NCBI RefSeq assembly: GCF_003660105.1
Contig: NZ_CP032823.1
Span: forward strand, 62,001-126,000
From: Aliarcobacter cryaerophilus ATCC 43158
GTDB lineage: Bacteria > Campylobacterota > Campylobacteria > Campylobacterales > Arcobacteraceae
DNA length: 64,000 bases
Direction: 5' to 3'
In this document: in pieces, positions 45,968-55,948 of the stretch
Numbering within the stretch: position 1 is the first letter of the stretch
Layout of the letters: each line of letters begins with the position of its first letter
Translations under genes and position numbers: made by a program
Notes under the pieces: generated by a model
The model's database searches: none
What the model was told of the DNA's origin: nothing
Seen by the model: only the letters and a program-made list of their open reading frames with translations

Positions 45968-46291
45968 ATGAAAAAATTTGTTGCTATTTTAGCTATTTTT
46001 ACTGCTTTATTTTTAGGGGCTATAGATCTTCAAACTGCTTCAAAAAGTGAGTTAATGCAAATTAAGGGAGTAGGAGATAAAAAAGCTGATGCTATTATTG
46101 AGTATAGAAAAACAAACACTATAAACTCTGCTGAGGACTTAAAAAACATAAAAGGGTTTGGCGATACTATTATAGACAATGTAAAAAAGGATATAAAACA
46201 AAAGCCTATTTCATCTAAAAAAGATGAAAAATCAAAGAGTGATGACATAAAAGATTCAAAGAAAACTAAAAACTCTAAATCTGACAATTAA
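45968..46291 (+). CDS. comEA: ComEA-like helix-hairpin-helix DNA-binding protein
   Basis: 107 residues. A signal peptide or N-terminal anchor (1-18, KKFVAILAIFTALFLGA) is followed by the ComEA HhH pair: IDLQTASKSELMQIKGVGDKKADAIIEYRKTN and INSAEDLKNIKGFGDTIIDNVKKDI, then a Lys/Ser/Asp-rich tail. ComEA binds incoming DNA in the periplasm during natural transformation. An unusually strong ribosome site AAGGAGGG precedes the ATG, with TATAAT at 45933-45938. It is intact, unlike the ctsE-like gene. Confidence 0.85.
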   Translation: MKKFVAILAIFTALFLGAIDLQTASKSELMQIKGVGDKKADAIIEYRKTNTINSAEDLKNIKGFGDTIIDNVKKDIKQKPISSKKDEKSKSDDIKDSKKTKNSKSDN

Positions 46292-46317
46292 AATTCTTTA
46301 CTCTTTTTATAACTTAT

Positions 46318-46344
46318 GAAGAGCCTTATTATGGCTCTTCTTAA
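46318..46344. terminator. Hairpin between comEA and the convergent lipoprotein gene
   Basis: GAAGAGCC (46318-46325) and GGCTCTTC (46333-46340) form a perfect 8 bp stem with a 7 bp loop; a likely shared terminator for the two converging genes, although the T-runs are weak. Confidence 0.6.
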
Positions 46345-46727
46345 TCTCTGTTTATTCTTATTAAAATATTGTTTATGTTATCTCGATGAATTATATCTTT
46401 TTCTTTTTTATCAAATAGCGATTTTAAGAAATTCTTTGGGTAAGTAGAACTTAAATTTTCCTTGTTAAAAGTATCTAAATCTTGGCATTTAAAAGTACTT
46501 TTACAAACCTTATCTTTATATATTTTCATATCTAAAATAGCAACTCCTGCCGTAAAAATTTGAACTTGTGTATAATCTTTGAATTTAAAAATAAAACCTT
46601 TGTCATTAAACTTCATATTTGGGGTTTTTATTAATATTGTTGCACTATTTGATTCTAATTGCAGTTCTTTTTGGCTACAACCAGTAAGTAAAAATAAAAA
46701 AGCTACTATATAAACTATATTTTTTAT
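46341..46727 (-). CDS. Lipoprotein of unknown function with apparent AUA start codon
   Basis: 128 residues. Reading upstream of the internal ATG at 46616 the frame continues without a stop through a perfect lipoprotein signal: KNIVYIVAFLFLLTGCSQKE (lipobox L-T-G-C). No ATG, GTG or TTG exists at the expected start; the codon there is ATA at 46727-46725, preceded at ideal 6 nt spacing by AAAGGA (46734-46739). So the gene either starts at AUA or its ATG has mutated. The mature part (about 105 residues, two Cys at C-K-S-T-F-K-C) is not recognised. An anchor in a Campylobacterota outer or inner membrane is likely. Confidence 0.65.
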   Translation of the reverse strand: MKNIVYIVAFLFLLTGCSQKELQLESNSATILIKTPNMKFNDKGFIFKFKDYTQVQIFTAGVAILDMKIYKDKVCKSTFKCQDLDTFNKENLSSTYPKNFLKSLFDKKEKDIIHRDNINNILIRINRD

Positions 46728-46797
46728 TGGAAATCCTTTATTTAAAATTTTTTAACTATAATTGTACCTTATTTTAGTTTGTAAAGGTTTATATATT

Positions 46798-47871
46798 TTG
46801 TTAGTTCATATTTGTTGTGCGGTTGATAGCCATTATTTTTTAGAAAAAATTAAAGAAGAGTATCCAGATGAAAATATTGTAGGTTATTTTTATGACCCAA
46901 ATATTCATCCTTATAGTGAATATAGACTTCGATATTTAGATGTTGAATTCTCTTGCAAGAAATTAGGAATTCCATTAATTGAAGGACCTTATAATCTTGA
47001 AGATTGGTTGAAAAAAGTAAAAGGTATGGAGCATTTACCTGAAAAAGGTTATAGATGTACTGTTTGTTATGATGATAGGCTTGATAATAGTGTTCAAAAA
47101 GCTTTAGAATTAGGTCATGATAAATTTACTACAACTTTATTAATATCTCCAAAAAAATCTCAAGAAAAACTTGAAATTATAGGGAATAATTTAACTAAAA
47201 AAACTGGAGTAGAGTTTATTTTTAGAGATTATAGAAGTGGAAATGGAGCTGAAATTCAAGGTCTTAGAGTAAAAGAAAATAGTCTTTATAGGCAAAATTA
47301 TTGTGGATGTTTATTTGGTTTATCTGCTCAAAGAGAGCATCAAAAAAAGATTATGGATGAGATGTTTAATCCTATTTCAAATCAAATAATGCCCGAATCA
47401 ATTGAACAAAGATTAGAGCTTTATAAAAAAAGAAATACTCTTGAAGATGATAAAAAAGAGTATAAATTAATTAAACAAAGATTTCTAAATTATAGATTAC
47501 TAAGCGGAAAAGTTGTTATAAATAAAAAGGTTATTCCTTCATATATTTTTTCTTATTCAACTATAAATAAAAATCAAACTAGTTCAAAAATAGAGTATAA
47601 AAAAGATGGCATAAACTATTTAGCAAAAGATGAAGTAAAAATAATATCTTTGGATACTTTTAATAAACTTGCAAAAACAAACTATAAAAATACAAAAGAG
47701 CTAATATTTAAATCTATAAATTTTGAAGATGAAATGATATTAAGAAATAATATTTTGAAAAATCCATTTGATTTAAGTGCTTTAATTGTTATTGATGAGA
47801 TTATTGATGTTAAATATGAAATTTTTATAAATAGTGTAATATATGAAGATATAAAAGAGGAGATTGTATGA
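46798..47871 (+). CDS. queH: Epoxyqueuosine reductase QueH
   Basis: 357 residues from a TTG at 46798 (M)LVHICCAVDSHYF, with TAAAGG about 10 bp upstream; the frame is open to a TTG at 46762 but the conserved domain starts at LLVHICCA. QueH performs the last step of queuosine synthesis in tRNA and uses iron-sulfur/metal-binding Cys pairs: HICCA, YRCTVCYDDR and NYCGCLFG. The first 190 residues are the QueH (DUF208) domain; the C-terminal ~160 residues are an extension seen in Campylobacterota. Overlaps lpxB by 4 bp. Confidence 0.9.
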   Translation: MLVHICCAVDSHYFLEKIKEEYPDENIVGYFYDPNIHPYSEYRLRYLDVEFSCKKLGIPLIEGPYNLEDWLKKVKGMEHLPEKGYRCTVCYDDRLDNSVQKALELGHDKFTTTLLISPKKSQEKLEIIGNNLTKKTGVEFIFRDYRSGNGAEIQGLRVKENSLYRQNYCGCLFGLSAQREHQKKIMDEMFNPISNQIMPESIEQRLELYKKRNTLEDDKKEYKLIKQRFLNYRLLSGKVVINKKVIPSYIFSYSTINKNQTSSKIEYKKDGINYLAKDEVKIISLDTFNKLAKTNYKNTKELIFKSINFEDEMILRNNILKNPFDLSALIVIDEIIDVKYEIFINSVIYEDIKEEIV

Positions 47872-48911
47872 AAGTTTTAGTAAGTGCAATGGAAACATCA
47901 TCAAATATTCATTTAAAAGAGTTAAAAAAATATCTAGATGATGATATAGAGTTTGTTGGAGTTTTTGATAAAGAGCTAGGAAATCCAATTTATGATTTAA
48001 GCTCTTTGGCAATTATGGGATTTGTTGATGCCATTAAGAAATTAAGATTTTTTTTTCGTCTTAGAGACGAACTCGTAGAGCTAGCAAAAGATTGCGATAA
48101 GGTTTTGCTTCTTGATAGTAGTGGATTTAATCTACCTTTGGCAAAAAAACTAAGGCTTATTTATCCAAATAAAGAGATTATTTACTATATTCTTCCCCAA
48201 GCTTGGGCTTGGAAGAGAAAAAGAGTTATAGCACTAGAGAAATATTGCACGAAACTATGCTCAATTTTACCTTTTGAAAGTGATATTTACAATGATAAAT
48301 CTAAAATAACTTATGTAGGGCATCCTCTTTTAGATGAAATACCAAAGTTTAAAGATAAATTATCAAATTCAGACAAAATAGTTTTTATGCCAGGAAGTAG
48401 AAAAACAGAGATAAAAAATTTAATGCCAATTTTTAAAGATTTAATTAAGAGAATTGATAATAAAGATTACATTTTAGTAATTCCATCAAAATTTAGTGAT
48501 GATTATATAAAAAAAATTTATGGAGATATTAGTGACTTTAAAATATCAAAAAATGCACATGAAGCACTTTTGGAGGCTGAATATGCTTTTATTTGTTCAG
48601 GAACAGCTACTTTAGAAGCTGCACTTATTGGAACTCCTTTTACTCTTTCTTATATAGCAAAAAAATTAGACTTTTTTATTGGAAAAACTTTTGTGAAATT
48701 AAATTATGTAGGGCTTGCAAATATATTTTTTGAAAAAATGACAAACAATAAACTTCATAGTGAATTTTTACAAAATGAAGTGAGTGTTGAAAATCTTTTA
48801 AGAGATTATAAAACTTTTGATAGAAATCTTTTTTTTGAAAATTCGAAGCTTTTAAGAGAGTATTTAAAACATGGTAGTTCAAAAAATGTTGCAAGCATTA
48901 TAAAAAACTAA
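47868..48911 (+). CDS. lpxB: Lipid-A-disaccharide synthase
   Basis: 347 residues. Joins UDP-diacylglucosamine and lipid X to lipid A disaccharide at the inner membrane. Recognisable: SAMETSSNIHLKEL at the start (family S-A-G-E-x-S-G-x-x-H), ILPQAWAWKRKRV, ILPFESDIY, YVGHPLLDE, MPGSRKTEI, and SGTATLEAALIGTPFTLSY, the nucleotide-sugar site. Note that METSSNIH replaces the more common GEASGDxH. It is first of a lipid A/cell envelope run. Confidence 0.92.
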   Translation: MKVLVSAMETSSNIHLKELKKYLDDDIEFVGVFDKELGNPIYDLSSLAIMGFVDAIKKLRFFFRLRDELVELAKDCDKVLLLDSSGFNLPLAKKLRLIYPNKEIIYYILPQAWAWKRKRVIALEKYCTKLCSILPFESDIYNDKSKITYVGHPLLDEIPKFKDKLSNSDKIVFMPGSRKTEIKNLMPIFKDLIKRIDNKDYILVIPSKFSDDYIKKIYGDISDFKISKNAHEALLEAEYAFICSGTATLEAALIGTPFTLSYIAKKLDFFIGKTFVKLNYVGLANIFFEKMTNNKLHSEFLQNEVSVENLLRDYKTFDRNLFFENSKLLREYLKHGSSKNVASIIKN

Positions 48912-48965
48912 ACAACTTTTAGTTATAATCCTCAACTTTAGCAATTTTAAAATTCAGGAATTATT

Positions 48966-49409
48966 ATGTTTGATATTATACAAATTCAAGAGATTTTACC
49001 TCACAGATACCCTCTTCTGCTAGTAGATAGAATTACAGATATGGAGTTAGCAAAATCTATAAAGGGTTTTAAAAATATCTCTATATCTGAACCAGCATTT
49101 CAAGGGCATTTTCCTGGACATCCAATTTATCCAGGAGTTATGATACTTGAAGGTATGGCCCAATGTGGTGGAGTTTTAGCTCTTAAAAGTTCAGGTTTAA
49201 CAGATGAACAGATGAAAGATAAAGTTATCTATTTTATGAGTATAGACAAGGCAAAATTTAGAAATCCAGTTCGTCCAGGAGATAGACTTGACTATGAATT
49301 AACAGCTGTAAAAATGAAAAGTTCTTTGATGGTACTTGAAGGAAAGGCTTATGTTGATGGAAAACTAACAGCTGAAGCAGAGTTTAAAGCCATGATAGTT
49401 GATAAATAA
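48966..49409 (+). CDS. fabZ: 3-hydroxyacyl-ACP dehydratase FabZ
   Basis: 147 residues. [13 protein letters not shown] at the start and the catalytic block [22 protein letters not shown] with the active-site His and Glu. Fatty acid elongation; the usual neighbour of lpxA because both act on 3-hydroxyacyl-ACP. Confidence 0.96.
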   Translation: MFDIIQIQEILPHRYPLLLVDRITDMELAKSIKGFKNISISEPAFQGHFPGHPIYPGVMILEGMAQCGGVLALKSSGLTDEQMKDKVIYFMSIDKAKFRNPVRPGDRLDYELTAVKMKSSLMVLEGKAYVDGKLTAEAEFKAMIVDK

Positions 49410-49421
49410 TTAAGGTTGAAA

Positions 49422-50225
49422 ATGAATAACATTCACAAAACAGCCATCATTGAAGATGGTGCAATTTTAGGGGAAAATGTAACGGTTGGAGCATATACTA
49501 TTATAGGAAAAAATGTAAAAATCGGTGATGGAACAGTAATCGACTCTCATACAGTAATTGCTGGAAAAACAACAATTGGAAAAAATAACCATATATTTTC
49601 CCATGCTTCAATTGGAACAATTCCACAAGATTTGAAATTTAATCCAAATGATGATATTGAGCTAATTATTGGTGATAATAATAAGATTAGAGAATACACT
49701 TTATTTAATCCAGGAACTATAACAGGACATTCTAAAACAGTTATTGGAAACAATAATTTATTTATGGGATATACTCATGTTGCTCACGATTGTGTTATTG
49801 GAAATAACTCAATTTTTGCAAATGGTGTAACTTTGGCTGGTCATGTTGAGTGTGGAGATTTTGTGGTTATTGGTGGTCTTACTCCAATTCATCAATTTTG
49901 TAAAATTGGAACAGGCGTAATGGTAGGAGGTGCGAGTGCAGTTGCTCAAGATATTCCACCATTTTGTTTAGCTGAAGGGAATAAAGCCTTAGTAAAAGGA
50001 TTAAATCTTGTAGGTCTTAGAAGAAGACTAGAAAATAGAGAAGATGTAGATGCTCTAAAGCATGCATACAAATTACTATTTAATATAGGAAAACCTCTTC
50101 AAGAAGTAGCTCTTGATTTATATGAAAATGATAAAAATCCTTATGTAAAAGAGATGGCAAATTTTGTATTAAATACAAAAAGAGGTATTCCTTTTGAAAG
50201 AAAAATAAAGAGCGAAAATGAGTAA
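49422..50225 (+). CDS. lpxA: UDP-N-acetylglucosamine acyltransferase
   Basis: 267 residues from the ATG at 49422 (AAGG upstream; a TTG 6 bp earlier is less likely). A left-handed beta helix of hexapeptide repeats covers residues 1-190 ([27 protein letters not shown] ...), with the catalytic His in THVAHDC and the DLKF, TPIHQFC and [10 protein letters not shown] motifs of LpxA. First step of lipid A synthesis. Its end overlaps clpX by 8 bp. Confidence 0.95.
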   Translation: MNNIHKTAIIEDGAILGENVTVGAYTIIGKNVKIGDGTVIDSHTVIAGKTTIGKNNHIFSHASIGTIPQDLKFNPNDDIELIIGDNNKIREYTLFNPGTITGHSKTVIGNNNLFMGYTHVAHDCVIGNNSIFANGVTLAGHVECGDFVVIGGLTPIHQFCKIGTGVMVGGASAVAQDIPPFCLAEGNKALVKGLNLVGLRRRLENREDVDALKHAYKLLFNIGKPLQEVALDLYENDKNPYVKEMANFVLNTKRGIPFERKIKSENE

Positions 50226-51438
50226 ACTAATATGTGATTTTTGTGGAGCAACAGACACAAAAGCAAATCCTATAATAACAGGAGACAATGCTTGCATATG
50301 CAAAGCTTGCGTTGGTGCTGCTTATGATATCATGAGTGGTGATTTTGTTGAAGGAGAACAAAATTCTAAGACTGAAAAAGTAGAAAATATAAAAATCAAA
50401 ACTCCTGCTGAATTAAAAAAGATTTTAGATGAGTACGTTATAGGACAAGAAAGAGCTAAAAAAGTTCTTTCTGTTGCTGTTTATAACCATTACAAAAGAA
50501 TCTTTAGAAAAGATGAATTACAAGGTGATATTGAATTAAATAAATCAAATGTACTTTTAATTGGACCAACAGGAAGTGGAAAAACTCTTTTGGCTCAAAC
50601 AATATCAAAATATCTTGATGTTCCTCTTGCTATTGCAGATGCTACAAGCTTAACAGAAGCTGGATATGTTGGTGATGATGTTGAAAACGTTGTAACAAGA
50701 CTTGTTCAAGCTGCTGGTGGAGATATAGCAAAAGCTCAAAGAGGAATAATCTTTATTGATGAAATAGATAAAATTGCAAGAATGAGCGAAAATAGAAGCA
50801 TAACAAGAGATGTTTCAGGAGAGGGTGTTCAGCAAGCATTACTTAAAATTATAGAAGGGGCTGTTGTAAATGTTCCACCAAAAGGTGGAAGAAAACACCC
50901 TGGTCAAGACTCTTTGCAAGTTGATACTACAAATATTTTGTTTATTTGTGGAGGAGCTTTTGACGGACTTGAAGATATAATAAAAAGAAAACAAGGCTCA
51001 AATGTTTTAGGATTTAATCAAGATAAAAAATCAAAAGTTGATCAAGATAAGATTATCTCAAATGTAGAAACAGATGATTTAGTAAAATATGGACTTATAC
51101 CAGAGCTTATTGGAAGATTGCATATGATTGCAACTTTAAATGAAATTACAAAAGAGGATATGGTTCATATTTTAACAGAGCCAAAAAATGCTCTAATAAA
51201 GCAATATATAAAATTATTTGAGATGGATAATGTAACTTTAGAATTTGAAAAAGATGCCCTTTTAGAGTTAGCAAATTTAGCAATTATTAGAAAAACAGGG
51301 GCAAGAGGTTTGAGGTCTATTTTGGAAGATATTATGCTTGATATTATGTTTGATCTTCCAAAATATAAGAATAAAAAAATAGTTATTACAAAAGATGTAG
51401 TTTTAAAAAAAGAAGAACCAAAAGTTATTAAAGGATAA
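50218..51438 (+). CDS. clpX: ATP-dependent Clp protease ATP-binding subunit ClpX
   Basis: 406 residues. N-terminal C4 zinc domain (CDFCGAT ... CICKAC), Walker A GPTGSGKT, Walker [11 protein letters not shown], pore loop GYVGDDVE and the ClpP/sensor region [11 protein letters not shown]. Unfolds substrates for ClpP. In the lpxA-clpX-mreB run shared by many Campylobacterota. Confidence 0.97.
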   Translation: MSKLICDFCGATDTKANPIITGDNACICKACVGAAYDIMSGDFVEGEQNSKTEKVENIKIKTPAELKKILDEYVIGQERAKKVLSVAVYNHYKRIFRKDELQGDIELNKSNVLLIGPTGSGKTLLAQTISKYLDVPLAIADATSLTEAGYVGDDVENVVTRLVQAAGGDIAKAQRGIIFIDEIDKIARMSENRSITRDVSGEGVQQALLKIIEGAVVNVPPKGGRKHPGQDSLQVDTTNILFICGGAFDGLEDIIKRKQGSNVLGFNQDKKSKVDQDKIISNVETDDLVKYGLIPELIGRLHMIATLNEITKEDMVHILTEPKNALIKQYIKLFEMDNVTLEFEKDALLELANLAIIRKTGARGLRSILEDIMLDIMFDLPKYKNKKIVITKDVVLKKEEPKVIKG

Positions 51439-51440
51439 GT

Positions 51441-52481
51441 ATGATTTTAGATAAATTTATAGGCGTTTTTTCAAACGATATGGCAATAGATTTGGGTACA
51501 GCGAACACAATTGTATCCGTAAAAGGTAAAGGTATTATTATAAATGAACCTTCTGTTGTAGCAGTACAAAGAGATAGACAAGGTAAAGATAAAATTTTGG
51601 CAGTTGGTCAAGAAGCAAAAAGAATGTTAGGAAAAACTCCAATAAATATTCAAGCAGTTCGTCCTATGCAAGATGGAGTTATTGCCGATTTTGAGATGAC
51701 TGAAAGAATGATTAGATATTTTATTGAAAAAGCACACTCAAGAAAATCATTTATAAGACCTAGAGTAATTATTTGTATTCCTTATGGTATTACTCAAGTT
51801 GAGAGAAAAGCAGTTGAAGAGTCAGCGTTAAGTGCTGGAGCTAGAGAAGTTTTCCTTGTAGAAGAACCAATGGCAGCAGCAATTGGAGCTGGAATTCCAG
51901 TTTCTGATCCAGAAGGTCATGTGGTTGTTGATATTGGTGGAGGTACAACAGAGATTGGTGTTACATCTTTAGGTGGGTTAGTTTTATGTAAATCAGTTAA
52001 AGTTGGTGGAGATAAAATAGATAGATCAATTATTGAATATGTAAGACAAAATTACAATTTATTTATAGGTGAAAGAACAGCTGAAAATGTTAAAATCGCA
52101 GTTGCAGCAGCAATTAAGCTTGATCCTGAATTAAAAATACAAATAAAAGGTAAAGATCACTCTGGATACTTATCTACGATTGAGCTTGGAAGTGAAGGAA
52201 TTAGAATCGCAATAAAAGAACCTCTAAAAGAGATAGCTTCTGCGATTAGAAGCGTTTTAGAAAATATGCCACCAGATTTAGCAGGAGATGTTGTTGATAA
52301 TGGAATTATAATAACAGGTGGTGGAGCTTTGATTAGAGGATTAGATAAATATCTTACTGAAATTGTAAAAATTCCTGTAAGAATTGCAGATGAGCCACTT
52401 CTATCTGTTGCTTATGGAACAAGTCAGGTTTTAGATGAGCCAGGACTTTTAAAAATTATTGAAGATATGAAAAACTCTTAA
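51441..52481 (+). CDS. mreB: Rod shape-determining protein MreB
   Basis: 346 residues, actin fold. Phosphate 1 loop DLGTANTIVSVKG, connect region, phosphate 2 VVDIGGGTTEIGV and adenosine motif IIITGGGALIRGLDKYL. Organises lateral cell-wall synthesis. 2 bp after clpX and 11 bp before mreC. Confidence 0.97.
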   Translation: MILDKFIGVFSNDMAIDLGTANTIVSVKGKGIIINEPSVVAVQRDRQGKDKILAVGQEAKRMLGKTPINIQAVRPMQDGVIADFEMTERMIRYFIEKAHSRKSFIRPRVIICIPYGITQVERKAVEESALSAGAREVFLVEEPMAAAIGAGIPVSDPEGHVVVDIGGGTTEIGVTSLGGLVLCKSVKVGGDKIDRSIIEYVRQNYNLFIGERTAENVKIAVAAAIKLDPELKIQIKGKDHSGYLSTIELGSEGIRIAIKEPLKEIASAIRSVLENMPPDLAGDVVDNGIIITGGGALIRGLDKYLTEIVKIPVRIADEPLLSVAYGTSQVLDEPGLLKIIEDMKNS

Positions 52482-52492
52482 ATTATTTAAAA

Positions 52493-53332
52493 ATGAAGCG
52501 ATTTTTATTTTTACTATTAATTGTATTTGCTGGATTATCTTATCTTTTTGAATTAGATGAGTTTCTAGCAAAGCACTTTAAAGTATTTGGAAATTTAAAA
52601 GAGTCATATATAAATACATACATAAGTGTATCCCAAAAGGTTGCAAACCATTTTGAACATGAAAGATTAATAAGAGAACTTCAAAATGAAAACTTAGAAT
52701 TAAAAGAGTACAAAGTTCTATACAATACTACAATATCAACAATAGATAATTTAAAAAACTTACTAGAGAATATTGAAATTCCAGAAATTAACTCTAAAAT
52801 TGAAGTTATTCGAGTTTTATCATACGTACATTTTGATGATTTTACAAGTGTTTGGCTAGATAAAGTTCCTACGGATAATAAAATCTTAGGATTAATCTCT
52901 GAAAATTATGCGGCGGGGATTTCTATGATTAAAAATGGTAAAAGTATAGGACTTCTTAATGGGAATAAAGATTGTACTTATGCTGTTTTTATAGGAAATG
53001 AGAAAAATCCTGGAATTGCAACTTCAAATGACGAATCATCAGATTTATTATCTGTAAAATTTATTCCAGTTTGGGCTGATATAAATGTTGGAGATGAAGT
53101 TATAACTTCTGGAATGGATAATATTTTTTATGAAGGTCTTAGAGTTGGTAAGGTTGTAGAGATAAAAGATTTCCCTGAGATGAAAGTTGCAACAATAAAA
53201 CCATATGCAAACCCTCTAAAAAAGAGATTCTTTTATACTTATGAAGCAAATAGTAATATTGAAAATCAAGAAAATAGTACTGTTGAAAATTTAGAAAATT
53301 CAAAAATTATAGAGAATAAAGAGCAGAAATAG
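52493..53332 (+). CDS. mreC: Cell-shape protein MreC
   Basis: 279 residues. One N-terminal membrane helix (about 3-17), a coiled coil (about 52-80) and the beta-rich MreC core with VITSGMDNIFYEGLRVGKVVEI. A Glu/Asn-rich C-terminal repeat (ENQENSTVENLENSK) is lineage-specific. Bridges MreB to periplasmic wall enzymes. mreD is not adjacent. Confidence 0.93.
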   Translation: MKRFLFLLLIVFAGLSYLFELDEFLAKHFKVFGNLKESYINTYISVSQKVANHFEHERLIRELQNENLELKEYKVLYNTTISTIDNLKNLLENIEIPEINSKIEVIRVLSYVHFDDFTSVWLDKVPTDNKILGLISENYAAGISMIKNGKSIGLLNGNKDCTYAVFIGNEKNPGIATSNDESSDLLSVKFIPVWADINVGDEVITSGMDNIFYEGLRVGKVVEIKDFPEMKVATIKPYANPLKKRFFYTYEANSNIENQENSTVENLENSKIIENKEQK

Positions 53333-53353
53333 TAACTTTTAATATTTATAAAA

Positions 53354-53962
53354 TTAGTATCTAGCCATTATTCCATCAACATCTCCCCAAGACAATTTAT
53401 TATCCTTTTTAAACATATTATAAATATATCTTGCAAACATATCAGTTTCTATATTAACTTTGCTACCTGATTTATAATTTTTAAAAATTGTATTTTGTAT
53501 AGTATGTGGAATTATTGTTAGTCTAAAAGAACTTTCAAAAACATCATTAACTGTAAGAGAAACTCCATCAATAGTAATACTTCCTTTTGAAATAACAAAT
53601 TTAATAAACTCTTTTGGTAAAGATATATAAAAATCAGTAGAGTTTCCATTTTTTTCTATTTTTTCAACTGCACCGATACAATCAACATGTCCTTGGACAA
53701 TATGACCTTCAAATCTATCACCGAGCAGCATAGCAGGTTCAATATGTACTTCATTTTTATAGTTTTCTAAAGCTAAAACAGATGTACTTTCAGGAGATAA
53801 CTCTACACTAAAACTATTATTTGAAATTTTAATAACTGTTAAGCAAGCTCCATTTACAGCAATAGAGTCACCAATTTTTGGTTTGTAGTTTGATTTTAGA
53901 GTTAAAATATTGTTTGAAAAGCTTTCTACTTTTGCTAATTCTCTTATAAGCCCTGTAAACAC
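53354..53962 (-). CDS. ribE: Riboflavin synthase alpha subunit
   Basis: 202 residues made of two lumazine-binding repeats: MFTGLIRELAKVE ... GDSIAVNGACLTVI and GHIVQGHVDCIGAVEKIE ... GSITIDGVSLTVNDV. Converts two lumazines to riboflavin. On the opposite strand to mreC, tail to tail with a 21 bp gap, and divergent from mnmG. Confidence 0.95.
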   Translation of the reverse strand: MFTGLIRELAKVESFSNNILTLKSNYKPKIGDSIAVNGACLTVIKISNNSFSVELSPESTSVLALENYKNEVHIEPAMLLGDRFEGHIVQGHVDCIGAVEKIEKNGNSTDFYISLPKEFIKFVISKGSITIDGVSLTVNDVFESSFRLTIIPHTIQNTIFKNYKSGSKVNIETDMFARYIYNMFKKDNKLSWGDVDGIMARY

Positions 53963-54067
53963 TTAAAAAACCTTTAGATAAAATTTGGTTATAATAGCCA
54001 AAAATTCATAAGAAGCTAATTTTTACTAATATTTAAAAATCTGATACTCTTTAAAAAGGAAAATTTA

Positions 54068-55948
54068 ATGCAATACGATATTATCGTGGTTGGTGCAGGA
54101 CATGCTGGTATTGAAGCAGCACTAGCAGGTGCAAGACTTGGAAAAAAAACACTATTAATTACTATGTTAGTTGAGCAAATAGGAGCAGCTAGTTGTAACC
54201 CTGCAATTGGTGGTTTAGCAAAAGGTCATTTAGTAAGAGAACTAGATGCAATTGGTGGAGAAATGGGACTTTGTACAGATGCTACAGGAATACAGTTTAG
54301 AATATTAAATGATTCAAAAGGTGCAGCTGTTCAAGGAACAAGGGCTCAAATTGATATGGATGAATACAAGGAGTATATGCGAAAAGTTTGTCATAGTACA
54401 CCAAATTTAGATATTTATCAAGATGAGGTTAGTTATTTAGTTGTTGAAAATGATGAAGTTTTAGGAGTAAAAACAAAGCTTGGAGAAGAGTTTAAATCTA
54501 AAAAAACTATTCTTACAACTGGAACTTTTATGAGAGGGTTAATTCATATTGGAGAAAATACATATCAAGCAGGACGTGCTTGGGAGTTACCATCTAGTAC
54601 TCTTTCTATTCAACTAAAAGAGTTAGGATTAAATGTAGGAAGATTAAAAACTGGAACTCCATCAAGACTAGATGCAAATAGTATTGATTTTAGTGTTATG
54701 GATATGCATGGAGGTGATATAAAACCAACACCATTTTCATTTAGAACGCCTAAAAAAACTTTTAATCCAACACAATATCCATGTTATGTAACATATACAA
54801 ACCTTGATACTCATGATATTATTTCACAAAATTTTCATAGAGCCCCAATTTATACGGGACAAATTCAAGGCTCAGGTCCACGATATTGCCCTAGTATTGA
54901 AGATAAGGTGAAAAGATTTAGTGAAAGAGAACGGCATCAACTATTTTTAGAACCTCAAACAGCAAAATGTACAGAGTACTATATAAATGGAATGTCTAGC
55001 TCTTTACCTATTGAAATACAAAAAAAGATGATAGCTTCCGTTAAAGGTCTTGAAAATGCAAGAGTGATTAGATATGGATATGCTATAGAGTATGATTATG
55101 TTGATCCAACTGAATTAAAACATACACTTGAGACTAAAAAGATAAAAAATCTTTATCATGCAGGGCAGATAAATGCAACAACTGGATATGAAGAAGCAGC
55201 AGCTCAAGGATTGATGGCAAGTATAAATGCTTCTTTGGCAATAGATAATAAAGAGCCATTTATTTTAAGACGAGATGAAGCATATATTGGTGTTTTAATT
55301 GATGATTTAGTTACAAAAGGAACGCACGAGCCATATAGAATGTTTACTTCAAGAGCTGAGTATAGGCTTCTTTTAAGAGAAGAAAATGCAGATTTAAGAC
55401 TAAGCCATTATGGATATGAGTTAGGATTAATCTCTAAAGAGCAAATGGATAAAGTAGAAGAAAAAAGAAAAATTATTGAAGAAGCAGTCGAGTTTATGGC
55501 AAATAGCTGGCTAACTGCAAAAAAAGAGACATTGGAACTTCTTGATAGCATTGGAGAAGATAAAATAAATGATAGAGTATTACTAATAGATTTAATGGGA
55601 AGAAATACAATTGATAAAGAGAAGTTTGATATTTTGGTACCTAGCCTAAAAGATATAGATGCTTATCTAAAAGAGCAAATTATTATAGAAGCAAAATATT
55701 ATAGATATATTCAAAAACAACAAAAACAGATAGAAAAGATGAAAAAAATGCTAAAACTAAATATACCTGAAAACTTCTCATATAGAGGTCTTCCAGGGCT
55801 TTCAAATGAAGTTGTTGAAAAGCTTGAAAAGCACAGACCACCAACTTTATACAATGCAAGTTTAATTTCTGGAATTACTCCTGCTGCTTTGGATATTGTA
55901 CATTTGAATTTAAATATGTTTGTTGTAAGGTTTAATAATGGTCGATAA
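54068..55948 (+). CDS. mnmG: tRNA uridine-5-carboxymethylaminomethyl modification enzyme MnmG
   Basis: 626 residues. FAD-binding [17 protein letters not shown], then [23 protein letters not shown], and [16 protein letters not shown]-type motif (here [16 protein letters not shown]), all signatures of MnmG/GidA. With MnmE it makes the cmnm5 modification at tRNA U34. It has its own TATAAT near 53988. The last 11 bp overlap the next gene. Confidence 0.96.
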   Translation: MQYDIIVVGAGHAGIEAALAGARLGKKTLLITMLVEQIGAASCNPAIGGLAKGHLVRELDAIGGEMGLCTDATGIQFRILNDSKGAAVQGTRAQIDMDEYKEYMRKVCHSTPNLDIYQDEVSYLVVENDEVLGVKTKLGEEFKSKKTILTTGTFMRGLIHIGENTYQAGRAWELPSSTLSIQLKELGLNVGRLKTGTPSRLDANSIDFSVMDMHGGDIKPTPFSFRTPKKTFNPTQYPCYVTYTNLDTHDIISQNFHRAPIYTGQIQGSGPRYCPSIEDKVKRFSERERHQLFLEPQTAKCTEYYINGMSSSLPIEIQKKMIASVKGLENARVIRYGYAIEYDYVDPTELKHTLETKKIKNLYHAGQINATTGYEEAAAQGLMASINASLAIDNKEPFILRRDEAYIGVLIDDLVTKGTHEPYRMFTSRAEYRLLLREENADLRLSHYGYELGLISKEQMDKVEEKRKIIEEAVEFMANSWLTAKKETLELLDSIGEDKINDRVLLIDLMGRNTIDKEKFDILVPSLKDIDAYLKEQIIIEAKYYRYIQKQQKQIEKMKKMLKLNIPENFSYRGLPGLSNEVVEKLEKHRPPTLYNASLISGITPAALDIVHLNLNMFVVRFNNGR

